From Phycisphaerales bacterium (GTDB lineage Bacteria; Planctomycetota; Phycisphaerae; UBA1845; UTPLA1): a stretch of 64,000 bases of DNA. Below are positions 37,372 to 44,320 of the stretch, one piece after another (the first letter of the stretch is position 1; each line of letters opens with the position of its first letter). A program made the position numbers and the translations under genes. The notes under the pieces were generated by a model, which had not been told where the DNA came from, searched no databases, and saw nothing but the letters and a program-made list of their open reading frames with translations. The stretch lies in assembly GCA_022360095.1 (NCBI GenBank), contig JAKSDK010000801.1, forward strand, positions 1 to 64,000. The letters run 5' to 3'.

Positions 37372-38316
37372 TCACGCCTCCTCCGGGAATGTCGTTGCCT
37401 TCGGAAATTCATCCCACGGTCTTCCATCGAGGATTCGTCCCGCCTTCCTCTTGTTCACACCACCCCATTGCTTGAAGAAAAACGGCACGCTGGCGTCGAC
37501 GCATTGGTCTCGAATCGACCTTGCCCAATCCGGGTCCATTGGGCGCGCTCCAGGGCCGGATTCTCCGCCGACGATGACCCAATGGATTCCGGGAATCCTG
37601 ATCGTATTACTTTCGTTGATTAACTGTTTGCCATCTGAACTGAATCCAGACATGCATCCCACAGCCTTGATCGTTAGCCGCTCTCGCAAGTCGACCGGCT
37701 CCAACAGCGGCTCGCACGAAAGAAACCGAACGCCAGCGGGACAACTTAGAAGGTGCGGGATTCGTTCGTCGGCCGTCGCTTGGTTTTCAACCGAAGTCCC
37801 GAGCCAGACATTCGGCAAGATGCCGTTGTCGCTGAAGTCGACATGCCCTGTAGCGTATTGAATGAAGCTAGCCGCCTCTTCACCCCATCGCATTTCGAGA
37901 CCGGCGGGGTAGTGTGAATATCGATCAAAATATTCGAACATGCGATCAGGGCGCTTGGTCAAGATTTGGAAAATGTGCTTGGGGCATAGGCTCATCACTG
38001 CAAACACCTGGTCGATGAATCCGAACGGCACATCCCTATGGAAAAGGTCGCTCATGCTGTTGACGAACACCATGCGAGGCTTCTTCCATTCAAATGGTTT
38101 CTTCAATGCGTCTTCATGGCATCGGACTTTTCCGTTGAAGTGACCTTTGCCGTAGAGGCCCTGGTATTTTTCTTGCCCCATGCTCGCCAGCCGCTTCGTC
38201 AGCGGCGCTGCATAGCAGTTGTCGCACCCAGCGCTCACGCGCGTACAACCGGTGACAGGGTTCCAGGTAGCGTCAGTCCATTCGATCTTCGACTTCTGCA
38301 TTTCGAATTTACTCAC
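37372..38316 (-). CDS. DUF5131 (phage Gp37/Gp68) family protein
   Basis: The 314-residue protein begins SKIEWTDATWNPVTGC and has the cysteine array GCTRVSAGCDNCYA, as in radical-SAM-type proteins. VNSMSDLFH, LTKRPDRM, GTSVENQ, FLSCEPLL and IVGGESGPGARPM follow, all hallmarks of DUF5131. The family is common in phages and is thought to bind an iron-sulfur cluster; its reaction is unknown. GTG 38316 gives a four-base overlap with the upstream stop; ATG 38301 is the alternative. Confidence 0.85.
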   Translation of the reverse strand: MSKFEMQKSKIEWTDATWNPVTGCTRVSAGCDNCYAAPLTKRLASMGQEKYQGLYGKGHFNGKVRCHEDALKKPFEWKKPRMVFVNSMSDLFHRDVPFGFIDQVFAVMSLCPKHIFQILTKRPDRMFEYFDRYSHYPAGLEMRWGEEAASFIQYATGHVDFSDNGILPNVWLGTSVENQATADERIPHLLSCPAGVRFLSCEPLLEPVDLRERLTIKAVGCMSGFSSDGKQLINESNTIRIPGIHWVIVGGESGPGARPMDPDWARSIRDQCVDASVPFFFKQWGGVNKRKAGRILDGRPWDEFPKATTFPEEA

Positions 38317-38861
38317 CAAAAGAGGACCGGCTTCGTATCTGCCCGCACGAACAAAGGGTGCCGGGGAAACCCGGACTTCGTAAGCCCGAGGCAATGCACC
38401 CGATTTCCTGTCTCGCGCTGGAACGCCGCAAATCTCTCTGTTTGCACCTCATCGATCCGTTTTCTCGCCCAAGGCACATGCCCCCAACAGGCGATGACGA
38501 TTCCGGCCTTCATAGCCCGGCACCCCATCGCTGGATCGTTCTTGTCGCTGACCGCGATCTGCTTTCGTGGCAAACGCTTCGGATCGGTGGCGCGCCAGTC
38601 GAACAGATTGCACATCTCTAATCCGCCGAACCCCCAGTCACGAGCAAAGCGCATGCATCGCCGGATGGTTGGGTCATCTGATTGACCGTCCGCGGTCGAT
38701 GGATTCAGGCCGATGAACAAAGCGTATCCGAGCCCTTGGTCCCAGTGGCGACCCAAAGCATGACGATATCGACCGCAGGACGACAACCACGCTGTTCGTT
38801 CGATGTCCTCAAATAGTTTTCTCTGGCCTTTGTTCATGATTGAGACTGCGGTCGTCGTCAT
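38313..38861 (-). CDS. DUF1643 family protein
   Basis: The 182-residue protein carries the family hallmarks: RTAWLSSCGRYRHALGR, LFIGLNPSTADGQSDDPTIRRC near residue 50, GFGGLEMCNLF, and WGHVPWARKR. DUF1643 proteins occur in phages and mobile elements with unknown activity. They often neighbour DUF5131 and PAPS-reductase-like genes, as here. The ATG overlaps the previous stop (ATGA). Confidence 0.85.
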   Translation of the reverse strand: MTTTAVSIMNKGQRKLFEDIERTAWLSSCGRYRHALGRHWDQGLGYALFIGLNPSTADGQSDDPTIRRCMRFARDWGFGGLEMCNLFDWRATDPKRLPRKQIAVSDKNDPAMGCRAMKAGIVIACWGHVPWARKRIDEVQTERFAAFQRETGNRVHCLGLTKSGFPRHPLFVRADTKPVLFW

Positions 38862-39358
38862 GACGCTCCTACTAAACTGGATTGCTTCTTGACCCTGCGA
38901 CGTTTCTTCGGCCTGAACTCGCACTCGGCGCCCACCGGCAGATTCTCGAAGTGTTCACACTTGATCCAGTTGAACTTGTATGTATGTCGATCGCCTCGAT
39001 TCTTTCCGTAGGACCAGCACATGAGGCCGATTCGATTGTTGGGGTCGGCGAGCAGAAACTCGTACGCGGTCACATTGCGGAGGATCTTTTTCCAGTGCTC
39101 CGACATATTTCCGCTTCTGCTTGTCTTGTTGCTCGCCGTTGCCTGTAGGGCAAGCATCCCCGGCTTCTTGAGATGGAACGCGAGCAGGTCCGCAAATCCC
39201 CAGGCGTCGACCTTGTGCCCAAATCGTTTTCCGTCTTTGCCGTCATGGCGTATGTCTCGCTCAACGATCGCTACTCGGTACCCCAGCTTCTCGAAGTATT
39301 GCTTCGTTTTGGACAAAGCCGGGAAGGGTTTTCTCTTTTTCTTTTTGGTCGCAATCAT
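38858..39358 (-). CDS. Nuclease-like phage protein
   Basis: The 166-residue basic protein has KTKQYFEKLGYRVAIVERDI, then HKVDAWGFADLLAFH and MLALQATASN. These give an acidic residue plus a Q/E-x-T pattern on beta strands that fits the restriction-endonuclease/VRR-NUC fold used by phage resolvase-like nucleases. The first Lys-rich residues (MIATKKKKRKPF) and last residues (RPKKRRRVKKQ) are DNA-binding-like. The assignment rests on this pattern only. Its ATG lies 17 bases after the previous stop. Confidence 0.55.
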   Translation of the reverse strand: MIATKKKKRKPFPALSKTKQYFEKLGYRVAIVERDIRHDGKDGKRFGHKVDAWGFADLLAFHLKKPGMLALQATASNKTSRSGNMSEHWKKILRNVTAYEFLLADPNNRIGLMCWSYGKNRGDRHTYKFNWIKCEHFENLPVGAECEFRPKKRRRVKKQSSLVGAS

Positions 39359-39375
39359 TGGTTGTCCGACGTTCG

Positions 39376-39867
39376 CTAAGCTCCGCACTGCCGGCCGGGC
39401 GCAGATACAAAAAACGGCAGGACATTGAATCCTCTCGAACCGGCGAACTTGAGTTTGCCGCTGTTGAGGATTTCGATGAACGTTCGTTTCTGCTCCAAAG
39501 ACAAGTGTTGGAAATAGAATTTCGTCTGCGTGCGTTCTTCTGTTGTCCACACCCACTTTGCCGGGTCATCTCCGCCCGGGTCTCCTTCGCCCCTGAATTG
39601 CGATCTGAACAGTTCAGTATCTGGCGCTACCTGAACATAGACCTTGTAATTCTTGGTGGTGGGCCCCAGCTCTACCGTCCCCGCTTCGATGCGCTCCATA
39701 AACACGTCCGGGTTCAGGCTTCCACAGTAGGAGCAGTGCTCGTCCGCCATCCACGCTGCGCGGCCACGACGGCCATTCTCTGCGGCTCGGGGGCATTCGT
39801 GCTCGCCCTGAAAGCGGGTGCTCTTAGGAACTGCCGCGACAAATGCGTCCTCAAAGTTGGTTTGCAT
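39376..39867 (-). CDS. Hypothetical phage protein with one CxxC pair
   Basis: The 163-residue protein has CSYCGSLNPDVFMERIEAG near residue 45 and a later segment TKFYFQHLSLEQKRTFIEILNSGKL, a combination seen in small phage proteins of unknown role. An earlier cysteine in HECPRAAENGR may complete a metal site. A good ribosome site (AAAAGGAGAAG) precedes the ATG. It sits among DNA-metabolism genes in the leftward block. Confidence 0.6.
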   Translation of the reverse strand: MQTNFEDAFVAAVPKSTRFQGEHECPRAAENGRRGRAAWMADEHCSYCGSLNPDVFMERIEAGTVELGPTTKNYKVYVQVAPDTELFRSQFRGEGDPGGDDPAKWVWTTEERTQTKFYFQHLSLEQKRTFIEILNSGKLKFAGSRGFNVLPFFVSAPGRQCGA

Positions 39868-39929
39868 GACTCTTCTCCTTTTGGTGGGGCAAGCGAGACA
39901 TTGCCCGCTGCTGCGATCATTGCCGCGCT

Positions 39930-40385
39930 CTACTCCGGTTCATCACCGCCTAATTTCTGCTGTCCTTCGACGTCTCCTGCCGGCTTTCGCCCGCGTTTGG
40001 ATTCCACATCGCCCTTGCGTTTGATCACGACTGAGCCATGCTTGCCCTGGTAGTGCATGAGTGTGACAACGTCTTCATCATCGATCGCATGCATCTTCAG
40101 CGCCACGCTCCAGCTCTTGAGTTGCGAACCCGGCGTTTGACATTCAGCTTCTAGCTTGAGCTCTTTGAGGTTCTCCGCACCTTCGATTTGGGACTGACCT
40201 TCGACATCCTTGCCGGGGATCAGCTTGGCATCGATGAGTGAGGCGAGAAAGAGTTCTTCAATGGTGTTCGCGTCGATGCCGGGATTGTCATTGCGCGGGA
40301 TGCTGATCTTCAGCGTTCTCGCGTCTGTTCCGAGGTTGATTCCGCCGAAAACGACGGCAAGCGTCTTTGATGAGGCTTTGGGCAT
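39930..40385 (-). CDS. Hypothetical phage protein
   Basis: The 151-residue acidic protein has a beta-rich core (LAVVFGGINLG, TLKISIPRND, SVVIKRKGDV) and a charged, repetitive end (KRGRKPAGDVEGQQKLGGDEPE). AAGGAG lies seven bases before its ATG. It lies between the replication-initiator-like gene and a small cysteine protein, which suggests a DNA-related role, but no family is recognised. Confidence 0.6.
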   Translation of the reverse strand: MPKASSKTLAVVFGGINLGTDARTLKISIPRNDNPGIDANTIEELFLASLIDAKLIPGKDVEGQSQIEGAENLKELKLEAECQTPGSQLKSWSVALKMHAIDDEDVVTLMHYQGKHGSVVIKRKGDVESKRGRKPAGDVEGQQKLGGDEPE

Positions 40386-40402
40386 GAGAATACTCCTTTG
40401 CT

Positions 40403-41554
40403 TCACCGGGCATGCCGGTGTGAAATCGCGTCCCTGTAAATCTGACAAACGTTTTGCCCGTGGGCGTGTGCGAACAGTAAGAATCTTTCAAACTGCTCGT
40501 CGTGGTCGGGGAATCTAGAATGCAACTCTGTTGTAAAGAGATTCCGAACCTCAGTCTTGAGGCGTCGCCGCTCTGCGGCAGGGAGGCCTTCTAGGTACTC
40601 CCGATGCTCGGCGTCCGCCGAGGCTCTTTCTTTGTCCCGCGCTCTGCGCTGGGCATTCGACGCTCTGCGTCGGGCACGCTGCCCGAGTTCCTGCTCTGCA
40701 GTGCTCAGCAGCGTGTAACGGCCCCGTATGGCTTCTGCCACGTAGCCGTTTCGTGAACCCCGCAACTTCCCGGCACCCTCCAGGTGCCTGACGTTGATCA
40801 GGGCGATGAGCGTCTGCTCTGCAGCCCGCTCCGGCCCAAGCTCTGCCTGGACCTTCCCGGCGAGACGCTCTGCGTCTCGTCTTTCAAACCCCTTGCTCTG
40901 CAAGAGATCGGCGGCGACGAGCGACGAGTCCAGGCCGGCGATCTTCGCCAACTCGACCAACTGTGGATTGCCGATCCGCACCGTGCGCCGCGGCGCGCCG
41001 TGGCAACCATCTGTCGTCGTCCGTCTACTGTCCGTCTTAGTCCGTCTACGTCCGTCAGTCGGCGCGCCGTGGAGCGCCATGGCGCGCCGTGGCGAACTGT
41101 TTTCGGGTGGTCGGCGTCCGAAGTTCTCACAATAAGCGGTGACCAGTTCCGTCTCATTGGGGTCACATCGGGTAAGCCAGCCAGTGTCAAGCAGGAGAGA
41201 GATCGCCTTGTTGAGCTGATCGATTCCTACGTGCTCGAAGTGCCAAAAGGACAGGATCTGAGCCGTCCGCATGGGTTTGCCCTCGTGAGCGAGTATGCCG
41301 GGGCATTGGAGCGTCAGCGAGTAGCCGGCGATCATCACGAGTGCCATCACCGCGTACTCGCCGAGGACGCCGCGATTATGAGCGGTCTCAAGCAACACCG
41401 AATATCGGGGGTCGTCTCTCAAGTCGAACCTCACTGCGAGATAGCCGGGCCGGATCACCCGGTTGTCGCGTGTACCCCGCCAACGCGGGATGTCCTCCAG
41501 CGGAATGGCGATCGCCTCCGTGTTTCCCCATGGCATTTCCGTCTGTTTGGCCAA
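40403..41554 (-). CDS. Phage replication initiator-like protein
   Basis: The 383-residue protein has an N-terminal winged-helix-type region (RDDPRYSVLLETAHNRGVLGEYAVMALV... to about residue 150). A low-complexity Arg/Thr/Gly linker (about 155-190) and a long charged helical C-terminus with heptads follow. The order resembles phage replisome organisers such as lambda O, in which the origin repeats lie within the gene. Phased repeats are present in this gene at the linker. The start is TTG with AAGGAGG nine bases upstream. The identity is inferred from layout, not from a strong motif. Confidence 0.5.
   Translation of the reverse strand: MAKQTEMPWGNTEAIAIPLEDIPRWRGTRDNRVIRPGYLAVRFDLRDDPRYSVLLETAHNRGVLGEYAVMALVMIAGYSLTLQCPGILAHEGKPMRTAQILSFWHFEHVGIDQLNKAISLLLDTGWLTRCDPNETELVTAYCENFGRRPPENSSPRRAMALHGAPTDGRRRTKTDSRRTTTDGCHGAPRRTVRIGNPQLVELAKIAGLDSSLVAADLLQSKGFERRDAERLAGKVQAELGPERAAEQTLIALINVRHLEGAGKLRGSRNGYVAEAIRGRYTLLSTAEQELGQRARRRASNAQRRARDKERASADAEHREYLEGLPAAERRRLKTEVRNLFTTELHSRFPDHDEQFERFLLFAHAHGQNVCQIYRDAISHRHAR
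40992..41092. repeat. Phased direct repeats (iteron-like) inside the replication-like gene
   Basis: Two repeat types occur. GTCCGTC starts at 41019, 41030, 41040 and 41050, one helical turn apart. GGCGCGCCGTGG occurs at 40992-41003, 41061-41072 and 41081-41092, the last two separated by the related AGCGCCATGG. The GTCCGTC array is thus flanked by GGCGCGCC copies. The layout resembles a phage origin of replication; function is inferred. Confidence 0.6.
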
Positions 41555-41574
41555 TCCACTGGACCTCCTTGCCC

Positions 41575-41805
41575 TTATTGCTGAATCAAGTTCCTCGGGG
41601 GCCGTTCCCGCTGAATCTGCTCGTAGATCTCGCGGCGATGAACCTGGCGGTCCTGAGGGGCATTGACTCCAATGCGCACCTTGTCACCGCGGATATCAAC
41701 GACGGTGATGATCGTCTCGACCTTTCCGCTTCGATCACACACATAGATCTGTTCATCACGATGCCGAGACAGGACGAGGCCCATCTTGCCTTCCGTAGCG
41801 ACCAT
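41575..41805 (-). CDS. csrA: CsrA family RNA-binding translational regulator
   Basis: The 76-residue protein aligns along the whole CsrA family. It has GLVLSRHRDEQIYV at the front, TVVDIRGDKVRIGVNAP in the middle and VHRREIYEQIQRE at the end, including the RNA-contacting Leu-Arg near the N-terminus and the VHR Arg. CsrA dimers bind GGA motifs in mRNA leaders and usually block translation. The start is set at ATG 41805 (MVATEG), preceded by GGGAG; ATG 41784 would give a more classical N-terminus. It overlaps the exonuclease gene by 50 bases. Confidence 0.8.
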   Translation of the reverse strand: MVATEGKMGLVLSRHRDEQIYVCDRSGKVETIITVVDIRGDKVRIGVNAPQDRQVHRREIYEQIQRERPPRNLIQQ

Positions 41806-42358
41806 GGCGACTCCCTTCGTTGTTATCCAAAAATCCATTCAATGCGGCGATGTTCAAACGCAACCGCGCCGAACCGTTCGAGACCATCCCGTGCCCGCGG
41901 ACGACGCCGCGAACGATCGCCTCCAATGTCTGCACGTCATGAATGCAGTGATCGATGACTGCATGCCATCTCCCCTTACTGACGAGGTCCGGGATTTCTT
42001 TGCCTTCGATCTGCTTCGCGCCCAATTGAGGACACATCGCCTTGCCGATGGCCTCAAGGCCCCACCCGTTGTGCTGGTTGTTGTTCACCTTCCTGATCTG
42101 ATCCAGCAGGTCCCAGCACCGAGGCCCGAGTGCCCGATGCGCAGAACGGGCAATGATCGGATCGTCGAAGGTTAGGCTGTTGTGTCCAATCCGCACGCCC
42201 ACACCGGTCAAATCATTGACAAGCGCCCGGCAGTCGCGAGGTCCGTAGATTCGAAGCCGGCCAGCCGGCAGAAACAGCACGACCGCACAGGCCAGGCGGC
42301 AGGTCTTGGGGCTAAGCCCGTCGGTTTCGATGTCGTAGATGCCGAAAGCGGATCTCAT
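41756..42358 (-). CDS. DEDD-type 3'-5' exonuclease
   Basis: The 200-residue protein has exonuclease motif I YDIETDGL (first Asp-Glu pair), motif II IGHNSLTFDDPI and a likely motif III DHCIHDVQTLE. These supply the four acidic metal ligands of the DnaQ/RNase-T-like superfamily. It probably trims single-stranded DNA or RNA ends during replication or recombination. Its ATG overlaps the stop of the helicase gene by four bases, suggesting a helicase-nuclease unit. Confidence 0.75.
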   Translation of the reverse strand: MRSAFGIYDIETDGLSPKTCRLACAVVLFLPAGRLRIYGPRDCRALVNDLTGVGVRIGHNSLTFDDPIIARSAHRALGPRCWDLLDQIRKVNNNQHNGWGLEAIGKAMCPQLGAKQIEGKEIPDLVSKGRWHAVIDHCIHDVQTLEAIVRGVVRGHGMVSNGSARLRLNIAALNGFLDNNEGSRHGRYGRQDGPRPVSAS

Positions 42359-44157
42359 GATGCGTCCTCCCGGGCCAAGCCGAACTCGTCCAGGAACCGC
42401 GACGGTTCCGACTCGTCTGGGTCATGGTGGAGTACCAATCGCTCGCGCGCCCGCGTGCAGCCGACGTAGCACAAGCGCCGCTCCTCCTGGATGGCGACGT
42501 CGTCGCCAGCTCGTATCGATTGAATTGAGGGAAGGCTCCCCTCGTGCAGACACGCCATGATGACGACCGGCCATTCCAAGCCCTTGGCCGCATGGGCGGT
42601 GATCAACGTCACGGCGTTTTTCTTGCGGTAGCCGTCGCCCCTCTCCGGGTCGTAGGTCGAAAACCACATCAATGATTCGAGGACGCTCATCTCCCCGCAA
42701 TGGGCGGACCAGAATTCCCACTCCCGATCGAATGACAGGCCGTGCAGGTTCTCGAGATCCTTGAGCAGATCTCGGAGCTCGTAGCCATGCTCGTCATTGA
42801 GGTATTGACCGATCTTCTTGATTGTCGGCGCCCGCCCGAAATGGCGCATCGCGATTTCAATCAGCGGGGTTCCCTGTTCAACGCCCTTCGCTCGAATGTG
42901 AGATCTCTGGTAGCGATCAATCTCAAAGAGCCCGGCCACCCGCTCGAAGGCTATGTTGTCCCGACGATTCACATACAGCCGCATGATCGCGTGAAGGATT
43001 CGAAACGCCTTGGAGTCGAAAACGGTCCTTCGGTCGCCGACGTGATGGCTGGGAATTGGCGGGTGGTGGTCCAGGAAGGCACCCTGGATCTTTCTCAGGA
43101 GGTAGTGCGTGCGGGCGATGATTGCGATGTCCGCCAGGTCGTACTTCGCACGCAGGTTCGCACAATGATGCGCCAGCGCCTCGGTTTCACACTGCAGGTC
43201 CTGGACGTAGCCCGACCTGCCAGTCGCCCCCACCATGGGCCGCGCCAATGGATCGCCGTTGTGTCTTATCAGTTCATTGGCGGCGCTCACGATCTCGTCG
43301 CCGCAACGGAAACATTGAGTCAGGTGATAGACCGTGAAATCGCCCTCACCGATCCACGTCCTAAGCAAATCCGGCCGCGCATTGCGGAACGCATAGATGG
43401 ACTGTGCGAGGTCCGCCACGATGAAAATCGACGACGGCGGACAAAGTGCCTCGTATAGGGAGAACTCCACGGCCGACGAATCCTGCCCCTCGTCGACGCA
43501 CACATGCATGAATCGACGCTGATAAGTTTCGAGCACCTCCGGATATTCGGTGAACAGACGCCGGCATTCACTGAGAATCAGCCCATAGTCCAACGAGTTC
43601 AGGGCCCGGAGTTGATTGTGATACTCGACGATGATTTTCTCGAGATGGGAATCCAGGCGGGTTTCCGGCTGCTTCCGATGTTCATTGCAGTAGGCTTGCT
43701 CGAGCCGGCGTTTGATCTTCACCATTGAAATCCCGCTTCGCCACTTACCATCCTCCTGCAGGAATCCGAGGTCCTTGGCCGCACGCTCGAGAACAAGATC
43801 TGCATCCCCTTCGTCCAGGACCGTCAGTGTCTCGGGGTCGTAGCCAAGGCGATCGCCATAGGTCCGCAGGATGTCCAAGCAGGTGGCATGGACGGTCCCG
43901 ATCGACAGCGCGCCGAGCACTTTCTCGGCTTCGGCCCCTTCTCCACCCATTTGGTGCAGGAGTCGCTCTCGCATTTCCGTTGCGGCTCTGCGCGTGAACG
44001 TCAGCGCCAGAATGCTCGAGGGCCTGACGCCCGTCTGCAGTAGGTGCAGGATGCGCCCGGCCAGCGTTCGAGTTTTGCCGGACCCCGGCGGCGCGATGAC
44101 CAACACCTTGGGGTCGGTCGTGTGAACGGCGCTCTGTTGTTCGTCGGTGAACTGCAT
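42355..44157 (-). CDS. UvrD/Rep-type superfamily 1 DNA helicase
   Basis: The 600-residue enzyme has the SF1A motifs: Q motif (TDEQQSAVHT), Walker A APPGSGKT (motif I), LALTFTRRAATEM (Ia), VDEGQDSSAVE (motif II, in place of the DExx box), RCGDEIVSAANELIR, the LITAHAAKGLEW block (motif V) and CYVGCTRARERL (motif VI). It moves 3'-5' on single strands, using ATP. The neighbouring exonuclease gene overlaps by four bases. It is shorter than E. coli UvrD (720), as phage versions often are. Confidence 0.9.
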   Translation of the reverse strand: MQFTDEQQSAVHTTDPKVLVIAPPGSGKTRTLAGRILHLLQTGVRPSSILALTFTRRAATEMRERLLHQMGGEGAEAEKVLGALSIGTVHATCLDILRTYGDRLGYDPETLTVLDEGDADLVLERAAKDLGFLQEDGKWRSGISMVKIKRRLEQAYCNEHRKQPETRLDSHLEKIIVEYHNQLRALNSLDYGLILSECRRLFTEYPEVLETYQRRFMHVCVDEGQDSSAVEFSLYEALCPPSSIFIVADLAQSIYAFRNARPDLLRTWIGEGDFTVYHLTQCFRCGDEIVSAANELIRHNGDPLARPMVGATGRSGYVQDLQCETEALAHHCANLRAKYDLADIAIIARTHYLLRKIQGAFLDHHPPIPSHHVGDRRTVFDSKAFRILHAIMRLYVNRRDNIAFERVAGLFEIDRYQRSHIRAKGVEQGTPLIEIAMRHFGRAPTIKKIGQYLNDEHGYELRDLLKDLENLHGLSFDREWEFWSAHCGEMSVLESLMWFSTYDPERGDGYRKKNAVTLITAHAAKGLEWPVVIMACLHEGSLPSIQSIRAGDDVAIQEERRLCYVGCTRARERLVLHHDPDESEPSRFLDEFGLAREDAS

Positions 44158-44320
44158 GACTCTTCGCTTGCCCTCGTCGGGCGCCAGGCGGGAGAACCGG
44201 GCGCCCCCTACGGCGCTCTGCAGAAAAAAAGTGTCTCAACAAATCGGGCCAAGGCGGGCCGGGTACTTTTCGAGCTTCCAGCAGCTCTACCTTTTCCCCG
44301 GAGGCCAACCCCGCCCCAGC

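Noticed and set aside
40981..41100. Repeats considered as a CRISPR array
   Set aside because: Units are about 10 bases without spacers and lie inside a coding gene; iterons fit better.
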